A stretch of 64,000 nucleotides of DNA from Caulobacter sp. FWC26 (GTDB taxonomy: Bacteria > Pseudomonadota > Alphaproteobacteria > Caulobacterales > Caulobacteraceae): contig NZ_CP033875.1 in NCBI RefSeq assembly GCF_002742645.2, positions 2,272,001-2,336,000 on the forward strand, written 5' to 3'. The translations under genes and the position numbers were made by a program. The notes beneath the pieces are model-generated. The model was given only the letters and a program-made list of their open reading frames with translations, was not told the origin of the DNA and did no database searches. Below are positions 55,450-64,000 of the stretch, piece after piece; the stretch's first letter is position 1; every line of letters starts with the position of its first letter.

Positions 55450-55925
55450 GCCTTGGGCCCCGTATCGACGACCATGGCGGCGAACTCGGCCTCGGCGGCC
55501 ACCTTGTCGCCGACCTTGGCCACGCCCTTGAACTTGAAGATCGACGAACGCGCTCGCAGGACTTCGACCTCCATGCGGATCACGTCGCCGGGCCGCACGG
55601 GATTACGGAAGCGGGCGTTGTCGACCGACATGAAGAAGATCGTCTTGCCCTCGGTGTCGACCTCGAGCGACTTGCTCATCAGCACCGCGCCGGTCTGAGC
55701 CAGGGCCTCGATGATCAGTACGCCGGGCATCACCGGGTTGCCCGGGAAATGCCCCTGGAAGAAGGGCTCGTTCACCGTCACGCACTTGATGCCGACGATC
55801 GACTGATGGGGGTTGTAGTCCTCGGCGCGATCGACGAGCAGGAACGGATAGCGGTGAGGGATACGCGCCAGGATTTCCGCGATGTCGATATCGGTCTGCA
55901 CCGCTTGCTCGGCGTTGTCGCCCAT
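55446..55925 (-). CDS. fabZ: 3-hydroxyacyl-ACP dehydratase FabZ
   Basis: Hot-dog-fold dehydratase of 159 residues in fatty acid elongation, placed among lpx genes because both compete for 3-hydroxyacyl-ACP. The catalytic His lies in [23 protein letters not shown] (outlined) and the Glu in the same helix. [17 protein letters not shown] is the N-terminal signature. The ATG at 55925 lies 2 bp after the lpxD stop; the frame is open upstream inside lpxD but that is out of family. It overlaps lpxA by 4 bp. Confidence 0.96.
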   Translation of the reverse strand: MGDNAEQAVQTDIDIAEILARIPHRYPFLLVDRAEDYNPHQSIVGIKCVTVNEPFFQGHFPGNPVMPGVLIIEALAQTGAVLMSKSLEVDTEGKTIFFMSVDNARFRNPVRPGDVIRMEVEVLRARSSIFKFKGVAKVGDKVAAEAEFAAMVVDTGPKA

Positions 55926-55927
55926 AC

Positions 55928-56947
55928 TCAGCCCCTCGTCCCTCGGCCGCCAGCCATGCGCGACAGCCATGCGGTCTCCCGAAGCCACCGCTTGAGCGGC
56001 CGCGCCGGAAAGCCCGTCCAAGTTTCACCTTCCGGCACGTTCTTGAACACCGAGGCGGAGGCCCCGATGCTCGCGCCCGAGCCGATATTCAAATGGTCCG
56101 CAACCCCAGCCTTGCCGCCAAAGGCGACGCCGTCGCCGATGACCGTGCTTCCGGAAATTCCGGTATAGGCCGCCAACACACAATTGCGCCCGATACGGAC
56201 GTTGTGCGCGACGTGGACGAGATTGTCGATCTTGGTGTTCTCGCCGATGGACGTATCGGCGAATGCGCCCCGGTCGACGCAGCTATTGGCGCCGATCGTC
56301 ACATTGTCCTGGATGACGACCCGTCCCAACTGGGGCAGATCCACCATGCCACGTGGACCTAGCGCGGCGCCGAAGCCCGCTTCCCCGATGACCGCGCCGG
56401 CCGAGATGCGGACACCATCGCCCACGAGTGCAAAACCGATCACTGCATTGGCGCCGATCAAGCAATCACGGCCGATCAGGACGCCAGGACCGATCACCGC
56501 GCCGGGACCGATATATGTCCCACGTCCGATCCGGGCGCCTTGGCCGACGGTCACGTTCGTGGACAGCAAGACCCCGGGTTCAAGCGTCGCGTCAGGATGA
56601 ACGAGCGGAGACCCAGGCTCGTGTCGCCGCGGCGCGTGAAGTCGATTGGCCGCTGCAGCCCACGCGGCTTGCGGACGTGCGGTCACCAAGGCCGCACAGG
56701 TCGCCGGCAGGAAGTCCTTATGCTCCGGACGCACGAAACACGCGCCCGCGCGGGTGACCGCAGCGAACGACTTACGCTTGGCGTCAGAGAAGAAGGTGAC
56801 CGCCTGAGCGTCCGCCGTGTCGAGCGGCGCGGCGGCGGCGATAAGCCTGTGTCCCAAGCTGGCGTCCGCGAGCTCCGCAGCGCCGGCCTGGGCCAGGTCA
56901 GAAAGCGAAGCCGGACCCAGGCTGTCAAAGAAACGCGGGTCCGGCAT
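55928..56947 (-). CDS. lpxD: UDP-3-O-(3-hydroxyacyl)glucosamine N-acyltransferase LpxD
   Basis: Adds the second acyl chain in lipid A synthesis. The 339-residue protein has an N-terminal uridine-binding domain ([35 protein letters not shown]), a long left-handed beta-helix of hexapeptide repeats, and the catalytic His in [21 protein letters not shown]. The C-terminal helix ends the protein. It is preceded by skp after 53 bp and followed by fabZ after 2 bp, the usual bamA-skp-lpxD-fabZ-lpxA order. Confidence 0.96.
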   Translation of the reverse strand: MPDPRFFDSLGPASLSDLAQAGAAELADASLGHRLIAAAAPLDTADAQAVTFFSDAKRKSFAAVTRAGACFVRPEHKDFLPATCAALVTARPQAAWAAAANRLHAPRRHEPGSPLVHPDATLEPGVLLSTNVTVGQGARIGRGTYIGPGAVIGPGVLIGRDCLIGANAVIGFALVGDGVRISAGAVIGEAGFGAALGPRGMVDLPQLGRVVIQDNVTIGANSCVDRGAFADTSIGENTKIDNLVHVAHNVRIGRNCVLAAYTGISGSTVIGDGVAFGGKAGVADHLNIGSGASIGASASVFKNVPEGETWTGFPARPLKRWLRETAWLSRMAGGRGTRG

Positions 56948-57000
56948 GTTTCCTCACGGCGAAAGAGTCTCCCTTGGTAAACCCAAGAGGGACGATTCGC

Positions 57001-57639
57001 TTACTTGTTGGTCGGTTGCAGCGCGGCCGCGCCCGGGACCTGCTGGTCCAGACGTTCGCGGTCGAAGGTCAGGGTCTTGATACGAGCGTCCAGGGCGGCG
57101 ACCACGGCGTCAGTGATGTCCATGGCCGGGTTGGCCAGCATCACGGACTCACGGTCCAGCAGAACGCTGCACTTCTGCGCCTGATAGACCTGTTGGATCG
57201 GCGTGTTCAGCTCCGAATAGACGCGCGCCAGAGCCTTTTGCTCAGTCGCCTCGACTTCCTTCTGGCGCAGTTGGCCCTTGCGCTGCCAGGCATTGGCCTT
57301 GGCTTGCAGGGTAGCGGCCTGCTGTTCGAGAGCGTCCTGAGCGATGGTCGCCTTCTTGGCGTCCAGAGCCTTGGCTTCATTGTCCAGCGCGGTGCGTTCG
57401 CCGGTCAGTTCGGCGTTCACTTGCTGGATGATCGTCTTCAGACGCGCGTCGACGGCCTTGCCGACCTGCGAGCTGCCGATGGCGCGCGCGCCCGAGAAGA
57501 TGCAGACGCCCGGGATCGCCGGACCGTGCGTGACGGCCGGAGCCGCAGGAGCGGCGGCGGGAGCCGTCTGGGCCGAGGCGCTGGTCGCGATAGCGAGGGC
57601 GACAACGCTGGCAGCGGCCGCGGACAGGAACTTGGACAT
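57001..57639 (-). CDS. skp: OmpH/Skp-family periplasmic chaperone
   Basis: A 212-residue periplasmic protein with a signal peptide (MSKFLSAAAASVVALAIATS, cleaved after SASA), a short Ala/Pro linker, and a Skp core. The core is a long charged helical hairpin (about 68-170, LKTIIQQVNAELTGERTALD, LQAKANAWQRKGQLRQKEVE). Skp trimers hold unfolded outer membrane proteins for BamA. It starts 2 bp after the bamA stop, so the two are co-expressed. Two cysteines (GVCIFS and QKCSVL) could form a disulfide, which E. coli Skp lacks. Confidence 0.9.
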   Translation of the reverse strand: MSKFLSAAAASVVALAIATSASAQTAPAAAPAAPAVTHGPAIPGVCIFSGARAIGSSQVGKAVDARLKTIIQQVNAELTGERTALDNEAKALDAKKATIAQDALEQQAATLQAKANAWQRKGQLRQKEVEATEQKALARVYSELNTPIQQVYQAQKCSVLLDRESVMLANPAMDITDAVVAALDARIKTLTFDRERLDQQVPGAAALQPTNK

Positions 57640-57641
57640 GT

Positions 57642-59993
57642 TTATTGGAACCTTGTGGAGGTGGAGAACCGGAACGTTTCGGTTCGGTCGTAGCTTTCCT
57701 TGGCCAAAATGCGGCTGATATCGAAGCGAATGGGGCCCATGGGGGATTTCCAGTCGATCGAGATACCCGCCGAAGCACGCAGGCCCAGGTTATCGCGAAT
57801 GTTCGGGTCGAAGACGCCGGGCGACTTCTGGCGATCCACATCATCCAGCAAACCGGCGGTGCCGACGTCGCTGAACAGGGCGGCCTTGATGCCGTACTGC
57901 TCGGGCAGGAAGGTCGGGACCGTCAGCTCGAAAGTGCTGATCGCGTAGAGTTTGGCGCCCATCGAGTTGTATGAGCTGGAGATGTCGCGCGGGCCAATAC
58001 CCGCGATCTCGAAGCCGCGGAACGACGTGCCGCCACGATAGAAGCGGTCGTTGATCCGAACGTTGTCGCCACCCCAGCCTTCGATGTAGCCGAACGAACC
58101 GGTGGCGCTGAACACGAGATCCTTGGTGAAGCCCCAATACCAACCGGCGTCGGCTTCGGTCTTGAGGTACTTCACGTCGCCGCCCAGGCCCGCAAGGTCC
58201 TGGTTGAGGTCCGCGAACCAGCCGCGGGTCGGGTTGATCGGGTCGTTGCGCTTGTCGATGCGCAGGCCGTAGCCGATCAGCGAGGTGATGTAAGCGCCGC
58301 GCTGCAGGCAGAGGATTTGCGAGACAGAACCACTGGTGCAGAGACTGTCGGCGACGCTCACCTCGTCCTGACGGATCGTGTAGCGCAGGCTCATCGACGA
58401 GTCGTTGGTCAGCGGGAAGCCGAAGCGCACATCGCCGCCAACCGACTTGGTGTCGTAGGCCGCGTACTGCGAAAGGTCGTAGCGGAAGGTGTAGAGGTTC
58501 AGGCCCGCGACCAGATTGCGACCCAGGAAGCGCGGCTCGCTGAAGCCGAAATCGATCTGCTGACGCAGCGAGCCCACGGACGCCCGCGCGCGAAGGTTCT
58601 GGCCGCGCCCGCGGAAGTTCCGCTCGGTGATGCCCACATCCAGCACCAGCTTGTCGATCGAGCTGTAACCGGCGCTGAACGACAGTTCACCGGTCGGTTG
58701 TTCCTCGACCTTGACCCGCAGGCTGGTGCGATCCGGCGCCGAGCCCGGCGCGTCTTCGATCTCTACTTCCTTGAAGAAGCCCAGGCGACGAATGTTGTTC
58801 TTGGAGCGGTCAACCAGAACGCGGTTGTAGGCGTCGCCTTCGGCGACTTCCAGCTCGCGACGCAGCACGTAGTCGAGCGTGCGGGTGTTGCCGACGATGT
58901 CGATGCGATCGACATAGACGCGCGGCCCTTCGCGAACCTGGAACACCACGTCGACCGTCTTGGTCTCGCGGTTGGGCACATAGCGCGGGCGCACGTCCAC
59001 GAACGCGAAGCCCGCCGCGCCGGCGGCGAAGGTCAGGGCGTCGGTCGCCTGCTCGATGCGCTCGTCTTCATAAAGCTGGCCGGTGCGGACGGGCAGAATC
59101 TGGGCCAGCAGGTTGCCGTCCAGCTTCTTTAGTTCGGTCTCGACGGTGATCTTGCCGAACTTGTACTTCGGCCCTTCCTCAAGCGTGTAGGTGACGGCGA
59201 AGCCGTTCTTGTCCGGCGCCAACTCGGCGACCGAAGAGATGACGCGGAAGTCGAAATAGCCGCGATTTCGATAGTGCTTGCGCAGTTGTTCGCGGTCGTA
59301 CTCGATCCGGTCGGGGTCGTAGTTATCGTTGCTGGTCAGGATCTTGTACCAGCGGCTCTCCTTCGTGACGATCACGTCACGCAGGTCGTTGTCCGAGAAC
59401 TCGGAATTGCCGAGGAAGTTGATCCCCAGAACGCCACTTTTGGCGCCCTCACTGATTTCGAACACCAGATCGACGCGCTTCTGCGGCAGTTCGACGACCT
59501 TAGGCGTCACGGTGGCCGAAATCCGACCCGAGCGGCGATAGAGTTCGATGATCCGCTGAACGTCGGCTTGGACCTTGGCGCGCGTGAAGATGCCACGTGG
59601 GCGGATCTGCACTTCGTCCTTCAGCTTGTCTTCCTTGAGGGAGGAATTCCCTTCAAAGACAACCTGATTGATGATCGGGTTTTCGACGACTTTCACGACG
59701 AGATCGCCACCGAGCATCTCGATCTTCACGTCGGCGAAGAGATCGGTGCGCGCCAGGGTCTTCAGCGCCAGGTCAAGGCGTTGCGAGTCGACGGTGTCGC
59801 CCGGCTGGATCGGCAAATAGGACAGCACCGTCCCTTGCTCGATGCGCTCGTTGCCTTGCACCAGAATACGCTGAACCACGCCCGTCTGGGCGGCCTGAGC
59901 AAAGGCCTGATGCGGAGCCACCAGGGCCGTCGAGCCGAGAAGCAGCGCCATACCCGTGGCGAACGCGGCGCTTTGGGCGCGAAGTTTGTTCAT
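57642..59993 (-). CDS. bamA: Outer membrane protein assembly factor BamA
   Basis: Omp85 barrel that inserts outer membrane proteins. It has 783 residues with a signal peptide (MNKLRAQSAAFATGMALLLG, cleaved near AFAQA). Five POTRA domains (about 38-430; VVQRILVQGNERIEQGTVLS begins the first) precede a 16-strand barrel. The barrel keeps the lid-lock motif RGF in GGTSFRGFEIAGIGP, the MGPIRFDIS strand, and a C-terminal Phe in TSTRFQ at the penultimate position. Start ATG 59993 gives the proper signal; ATG 60005 adds four residues. It lies 29 bp after rseP. Confidence 0.96.
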   Translation of the reverse strand: MNKLRAQSAAFATGMALLLGSTALVAPHQAFAQAAQTGVVQRILVQGNERIEQGTVLSYLPIQPGDTVDSQRLDLALKTLARTDLFADVKIEMLGGDLVVKVVENPIINQVVFEGNSSLKEDKLKDEVQIRPRGIFTRAKVQADVQRIIELYRRSGRISATVTPKVVELPQKRVDLVFEISEGAKSGVLGINFLGNSEFSDNDLRDVIVTKESRWYKILTSNDNYDPDRIEYDREQLRKHYRNRGYFDFRVISSVAELAPDKNGFAVTYTLEEGPKYKFGKITVETELKKLDGNLLAQILPVRTGQLYEDERIEQATDALTFAAGAAGFAFVDVRPRYVPNRETKTVDVVFQVREGPRVYVDRIDIVGNTRTLDYVLRRELEVAEGDAYNRVLVDRSKNNIRRLGFFKEVEIEDAPGSAPDRTSLRVKVEEQPTGELSFSAGYSSIDKLVLDVGITERNFRGRGQNLRARASVGSLRQQIDFGFSEPRFLGRNLVAGLNLYTFRYDLSQYAAYDTKSVGGDVRFGFPLTNDSSMSLRYTIRQDEVSVADSLCTSGSVSQILCLQRGAYITSLIGYGLRIDKRNDPINPTRGWFADLNQDLAGLGGDVKYLKTEADAGWYWGFTKDLVFSATGSFGYIEGWGGDNVRINDRFYRGGTSFRGFEIAGIGPRDISSSYNSMGAKLYAISTFELTVPTFLPEQYGIKAALFSDVGTAGLLDDVDRQKSPGVFDPNIRDNLGLRASAGISIDWKSPMGPIRFDISRILAKESYDRTETFRFSTSTRFQ

Positions 59994-60022
59994 GTGACCA
60001 ATCATGGACGGAGGACGGACGT

Positions 60023-61219
60023 TCACGTGAACAGTCCGCCGATGAATTTGAACACGTCGTAGCGGTTTAGGTCGTTCCACGCCGCGAACAGCATGAAACC
60101 CAGGATCAAGGCAAGCCCCGCGCGGAAGCCGGCGGCTTGGAATTCAGCCCGGAGAGGCCGCTTCGCCACGGCTTCATAGGCGTACATCACCAAATGACCG
60201 CCATCGAGAACAGGAATCGGCAGCAGGTTCATGAAGCCGATGCTGACCGACAGGCTCGCGATCAGCCAGAACTGAGAATAGAGCAGCCCGATCATCAGGG
60301 CCTTGCCATTGGGGGCCTGCTCCACGACGCCATTCGTCACGGCGCCGGCGGTATGGCCAATGCCGATGATGCCACTGATCTGGTCGGCAGGCAGTTGCCC
60401 CATAAGCAACCGGCCGAGGTAGAACGCGATGGTCCGGATCATATCCCAGACCTCGACCGTCGCGTCGGGAATGGCGCTCAGCAGCGATGAGCGCTCAAAT
60501 CGACCACCAGGCGCGCTGCGCAGGCCCAATTCGCCGACCTTTACCCGGCCGCTGATTTCGTTTTGACGCTCCACAAGGCGCGGCGTCGCGGTGAGATGCA
60601 CGGTGCGCCCTTCCCGCTCGACCGCGAAGTCGATGGGCATGTTCGCCCGTAGGGCCACATAGCCCTGAATGTCCTGGAAGGAGCGAATGCGGCGGTCGTC
60701 CGCCTTCAGAATCACGTCGCCGGGCTTAAAGCCTGCAACAGCGGCCGGCGTTCCGGCGACAACCTCCCCGACGGCGGTGGAGGTCTTCTGCGCGCCAAAC
60801 GCTACAAGGATCACGGCGAAAACGAGGATTGCCAGAACAAAGTTCGCCAACGGTCCCGCGACCGCGATGAAAGCGCGTTGCCAAACGGGTTTGAAATGGA
60901 AGTAGCGGTTGACCGCGTCATCGCCCTCCCGGCGGCTGATTTCACGTCGCATCGCGTCGAGGTCGTTCTGGTCAGGAACGCTCGCGGCGTTCTCGTCGCC
61001 GGCGAAACGGACATAGCCGCCAAGCGGCAAGGCGGCGATGCACCATTCCACGCCGGTCTTGTCCCGCCAGGAAATGAGCGGGGCCCCAAAACCGATGGAG
61101 AAACGGTCGATCGCCACGCCGCAGGCGCGCGCCGCCCAGAAGTGTCCGAGCTCGTGCACCGTCACGACGACGGACAGCACGAACACCAAAGACACAAGCA
61201 TGATCAGAAAGCCGATCAT
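60023..61219 (-). CDS. mmpA: M50 site-2 protease RseP/MmpA
   Basis: Intramembrane zinc protease of 398 residues, the length of Caulobacter MmpA, which releases the PodJ fragment from the membrane. HELGH (22-26) lies in the first membrane helix, and the third ligand in PIPVLDGGHLVMYAYE near 340. A single PDZ domain (about 130-215; VVAGTPAAVAGFKPGDVILK) sits between helices 2 and 3. The start MIGFLIMLVSLVFVLS is used, as the upstream open frame overlaps dxr. It is cotranscribed between dxr and bamA. Confidence 0.95.
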   Translation of the reverse strand: MIGFLIMLVSLVFVLSVVVTVHELGHFWAARACGVAIDRFSIGFGAPLISWRDKTGVEWCIAALPLGGYVRFAGDENAASVPDQNDLDAMRREISRREGDDAVNRYFHFKPVWQRAFIAVAGPLANFVLAILVFAVILVAFGAQKTSTAVGEVVAGTPAAVAGFKPGDVILKADDRRIRSFQDIQGYVALRANMPIDFAVEREGRTVHLTATPRLVERQNEISGRVKVGELGLRSAPGGRFERSSLLSAIPDATVEVWDMIRTIAFYLGRLLMGQLPADQISGIIGIGHTAGAVTNGVVEQAPNGKALMIGLLYSQFWLIASLSVSIGFMNLLPIPVLDGGHLVMYAYEAVAKRPLRAEFQAAGFRAGLALILGFMLFAAWNDLNRYDVFKFIGGLFT

Positions 61220-61241
61220 CGCGCGAAAATACTCTCCCCGG

Positions 61242-62441
61242 TCAGGCCCGCAGACGCTTCTGCGCGACAACCTCGGCCGCAATGCGGCGAGCAGAGGCGT
61301 CGATCCACATAGCGTTCTCGACAGCCTCGTCGTCTGCGACAGCGAGATCGCCCAAGCTGTTCATCCGCTCAAGGGTCCCCGCCACCGCGGCGGCAATATC
61401 GAGAAACCCGATACGCCGGTCAAGGAAGGCCGCAACGGCGACTTCGTTGGCGGCGTTCATGGCCGCTGGCGCCCCCCCGCCCAGCCTTAGGGCTTCGCGT
61501 GCGATTTCGATGGCGGGAAAACGCGCAACATCCGGCGACTCGAAGGTCAACTGACCGTACGCGGCGAGATCGAGGCGCGGCGCCGGCCACGGCAGGCGAT
61601 CAGGCCATGAAAAAGCGCAGGCGATCGGCGCCCGCATGTCCGGCGGCCCCAGTTGAGCCAAGGTCGAGCCGTCGACATACTCGACAAGGCTATGAATGAC
61701 GGACTGCGGATGGATCACGACGTCGATGCGCTCTTCCGGCGTTCCGAACAGGTATGACGCCTCGATCATCTCAAGGCCCTTGTTCATCATCGTCGCGGAA
61801 TCGACCGAAATCTTGGCGCCCATAGACCAATTCGGGTGAGCGATGGCCTGTTCGGGCGTGGCCCGCGCCATGGCCGACATGTCCCATGTCCTGAACGGTC
61901 CCCCAGAGGCGGTCAGGATCAGGCGCGAAACCCGCTCGACGCAAGCCGGCTGCAAGACCTGGAAAATGGCCGAATGCTCGGAGTCCACGGGTATCACCGA
62001 GCCTCCCGCCGCCTTGGCGATCGCCAGAAGCGCCGGCCCCGCGCAGACGAGGCTCTCCTTGTTCGCCAGCGCGATCACCGCGCCGGTGCGCGCGGCCGCC
62101 ACCGTCGGTGCAAGGCCTGCCGCGCCAACAATGGCGGACATCACCCAGTCCGCGCCCATGGCCGCAGCCTCGCGGACGGCCTCTGCGCCTGCGGCCACCT
62201 GAACCCCCGTCCCGGCCAGGCCTAACCTCAGGTCTTCAAGTCGGGAGGAGTCTTCGATCACGGCGACCCGGGGCCGCCAGCGCCGGGCCTGCGCAATCAG
62301 TCTCTCGACGTTGCGTCCAGCGGTCAGCGCAAGGATTTCCACCGACGCGCCGGATTCCTCGAAGAGGCTCAGGGTCGAAAGGCCGATCGATCCGGTCGAG
62401 CCCAGCACCACCACCTTGCGCGGCGAGGTCAATGCGCCCAT
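61242..62441 (-). CDS. dxr: 1-deoxy-D-xylulose 5-phosphate reductoisomerase
   Basis: Second enzyme of the MEP isoprenoid pathway, forming MEP with NADPH, 399 residues. The Rossmann motif [16 protein letters not shown] is near the N-terminus. Substrate and metal residues lie in [28 protein letters not shown] (Asp/Glu), [12 protein letters not shown], and [27 protein letters not shown] (outlined). Its start overlaps the cdsA stop by 13 bp, and rseP follows after 22 bp, so isoprenoid, phospholipid and envelope genes share one operon. Confidence 0.96.
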   Translation of the reverse strand: MGALTSPRKVVVLGSTGSIGLSTLSLFEESGASVEILALTAGRNVERLIAQARRWRPRVAVIEDSSRLEDLRLGLAGTGVQVAAGAEAVREAAAMGADWVMSAIVGAAGLAPTVAAARTGAVIALANKESLVCAGPALLAIAKAAGGSVIPVDSEHSAIFQVLQPACVERVSRLILTASGGPFRTWDMSAMARATPEQAIAHPNWSMGAKISVDSATMMNKGLEMIEASYLFGTPEERIDVVIHPQSVIHSLVEYVDGSTLAQLGPPDMRAPIACAFSWPDRLPWPAPRLDLAAYGQLTFESPDVARFPAIEIAREALRLGGGAPAAMNAANEVAVAAFLDRRIGFLDIAAAVAGTLERMNSLGDLAVADDEAVENAMWIDASARRIAAEVVAQKRLRA

Positions 62442-63256
62442 CCGACATAATCGACCAGCCTCACGGCCGCGATAACGATAGCCGCGAACATCAGTCCATC
62501 GACACGGTCGAGAAGGCCGCCATGCCCGGGAATGAGGTCGCCGCTGTCCTTGACGCCGAACCGGCGCTTCAACATGGACTCCCAGAGGTCGCCGGCCATG
62601 GTGGCCAGGCCGCCGAGCAGGCCGATCAACGCCGCGACCGGCCAGATCAGTTTCAGGTCCGCCAACCAGGCCACAGCGACAGCGCCGATCGTGGCGGCCG
62701 CAAGCCCGCCGACGAAGCCTGACCAGGTCTTGTTGGGCGAGATTCGCGGCCAGAGCTTTGGCCCTTTGAAAATGCTCCCGGTGACATAGGCGAAGATGTC
62801 AGCGAACCACGTCACCACAAAGAGCAGAAGGGTCCAGCCAAGGCCGTCGCTCAAAGATCGCACCCAGACCAGAGCGATCACCGCAGGCGCGATATAGACC
62901 ACGCCATAGGCCGCGTCCGCGCGTCGCTCGACCGCGCCGCGCGCGATCAACCCGGCCAGGAATGAGCCGGCAAGCACCACGGCCCAGGCTACCAGGAAGG
63001 CTTGCAGGAAGGCGGCGATCACCGCCAAGGCGCAAAATACGCCGACTACGGCGCCCACGGCGTTGGGCGCCTTGGGAGCGCTGATCTTGCCCCATTCGCG
63101 CGCCAGAAGAGCGACGCAGACCAGGGACAAGGCCATGAACCAGTAGCCGCCCAGCCACACGGCGGCCACGACTGTGGGCACGAGCACGGTCGCCGAGACC
63201 ACGCGCGTCCGCAGATTGCCCCAGTTGAAGCGCTTAGCCGGCGACGGCGACGTCAT
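62429..63256 (-). CDS. cdsA: Phosphatidate cytidylyltransferase
   Basis: Inner-membrane enzyme making CDP-diacylglycerol from phosphatidate, 275 residues with about eight hydrophobic segments. The C-terminal CDS signature is [41 protein letters not shown] (outlined; key residues SMLKR, KD, PGHGG, DR-D). I chose ATG 63256, which has GGAGGGG nine bases upstream and overlaps uppS by 23 bp; ATG 63274 is possible. It lies between uppS and dxr, the conserved order. Confidence 0.95.
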   Translation of the reverse strand: MTSPSPAKRFNWGNLRTRVVSATVLVPTVVAAVWLGGYWFMALSLVCVALLAREWGKISAPKAPNAVGAVVGVFCALAVIAAFLQAFLVAWAVVLAGSFLAGLIARGAVERRADAAYGVVYIAPAVIALVWVRSLSDGLGWTLLLFVVTWFADIFAYVTGSIFKGPKLWPRISPNKTWSGFVGGLAAATIGAVAVAWLADLKLIWPVAALIGLLGGLATMAGDLWESMLKRRFGVKDSGDLIPGHGGLLDRVDGLMFAAIVIAAVRLVDYVGWAH

Positions 63257-64000
63257 CGGCGGCGACCCCTCCATAACGGCGGTCCCGCCCTCGATACTCA
63301 GCGATAGCCGCCGCGAGCGCTTCGGGGCCATAGTCGGGCCAGAGCACGTCCTGGAAAACCAGCTCGGCGTAGGCGCAGTCCCAAAGCAGGAAGTTGGAAA
63401 GGCGACGTTCGCCGCTCGTGCGAACGATCAAGTCAGGCGGCGGGGCAGCGGCCGTCGACAGCAGGCCCTCGAAAACGTCCTCGTTCAATTCCGAGGCCTT
63501 GGCTTCGCCCCGCTCGACGCGCTCGGCGAACGCGCGGGCGGCGTCGGTGATATCGGCGCGGCCGCCATAGTTGAAAGCGACCTGTAGCACGAACTCAGAG
63601 TTCTGAGCCGTCCGGCGCTCGGCGCGCTCGATCACCTCGGCGATGTCGGCGGAAAGACCCGAACGACGACCAATGATACGTACGCGAACACCCGCCTTGG
63701 CCAGACGTTCCAGGTCAGACTCGACGTAAGCCTTCAGCAGCCCCATCAACTCGGAGACCTCTTGGGCGGGCCTACGCCAGTTCTCGGTCGAGAAGCCGAA
63801 AACCGTCAGCACACCGACATTCTGGCTCTGAGCGCCCTCGACGGTGCGCTTGAGGGCGTTTACGCCCGCGCGATGCCCCAGCACGCGCGGAAGGCCCTGC
63901 CGCTTAGCCCAGCGTCCGTTGCCATCCATGATAATGGCCACGTGCAGACGCGCCTCGGACGCTGGCCTTTCGGCGCGCCCTAAAACGTCCTGCGGACCGG
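63234..64000 (-). CDS. uppS: Isoprenyl (undecaprenyl) diphosphate synthase (partial, cut by right window edge)
   Basis: Cis-prenyltransferase that makes the lipid carrier for peptidoglycan and O-antigen. The substrate motif IIMDGNGRWAKRQGLPR has the catalytic Asp. LTVFGFSTENWRRP and IRTSGERRLSNFLLWDCAYAELVF follow, with the terminal acid-rich RGRDRRYGG. The reading frame continues upstream of a GTG at 63941 to the window edge (TGPQDVLGRAERPASEARLH before VAIIMDG), so the true start lies beyond 64000. It heads the visible part of the cdsA-dxr-rseP-bamA operon. Confidence 0.95.
   Translation of the reverse strand, partial: GPQDVLGRAERPASEARLHVAIIMDGNGRWAKRQGLPRVLGHRAGVNALKRTVEGAQSQNVGVLTVFGFSTENWRRPAQEVSELMGLLKAYVESDLERLAKAGVRVRIIGRRSGLSADIAEVIERAERRTAQNSEFVLQVAFNYGGRADITDAARAFAERVERGEAKASELNEDVFEGLLSTAAAPPPDLIVRTSGERRLSNFLLWDCAYAELVFQDVLWPDYGPEALAAAIAEYRGRDRRYGGVAADDVAVAG

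Overview
The window is a GC-rich, gene-dense chromosomal stretch of an alphaproteobacterium, almost certainly a Caulobacter species. Evidence for this: bactofilin BacA behind an M23 peptidase, an MmpA/RseP-type M50 protease, LpxI instead of LpxH, an NDUFA12-type complex I subunit, an RNase E ending in a GWW-Arg-Arg tail, and a lexA SOS box of the alphaproteobacterial GAAC-N7-GAAC type. It carries no rRNA, tRNA, prophage, insertion sequence or CRISPR array that I can see. Both edges cut genes: sufS on the left and uppS on the right.

Layout. 1-6255 (minus): iron-sulfur cluster assembly operon iscR, cysteine desulfurase, sufB, a small unknown gene, sufC, sufD, sufS, nearly all translationally coupled. 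6434-12204: alpha/beta hydrolase, anmK, tyrS (behind a probable tyrosine-codon leader peptide and attenuator), a one-cysteine peroxiredoxin, and an M23 peptidase plus bacA module. 12268-17179 (minus): prfB with its programmed frameshift, PBP1A, and an AmiC-type amidase. 17730-22769 (plus): RNase E, an M48 protease with TPR-like repeats, and a DsbA-like lipoprotein. 22909-28082: thiG/thiS (minus), aroQ-accB-accC-aat (plus), then DUF2155 and NDUFA12-like genes (minus). 28361-32624 (plus): a large NrdJ-derived protein lacking recognisable ribonucleotide reductase catalytic motifs, and two secreted pentapeptide-repeat proteins. 32703-35424 (minus): aspS and tpiA. 35565-44395 (plus): PpiD-like foldase coupled to trpE, trpGDC, an acyltransferase, a methyltransferase and lexA. 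44474-47396 (minus): a PEP mutase-like enzyme and comEC. 47616-50376 (plus): gltX and gltA. 50423-52530 (minus): a FliK/FhlB-like flagellar export pair. 52618-64000 (minus): the envelope biogenesis cluster uppS-cdsA-dxr-rseP-bamA-skp-lpxD-fabZ-lpxA-lpxI-lpxB.

How it works together. Most genes are housekeeping: Fe-S assembly, peptidoglycan synthesis and remodelling, RNA decay, fatty acid initiation, tryptophan synthesis, aminoacyl-tRNA synthesis, and lipid A/outer membrane assembly. The best candidates for something not well described are three. The first is the leaderless 16-residue leader with adjacent Tyr codons and mutually exclusive hairpins before tyrS. The second is the NrdJ-derived probable pseudoenzyme, which is preceded by two NrdR-like boxes exactly 32 bp apart. 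The third is the unknown small gene locked by overlaps between sufB and sufC. All assignments were made by reading the sequence; no database search was run.
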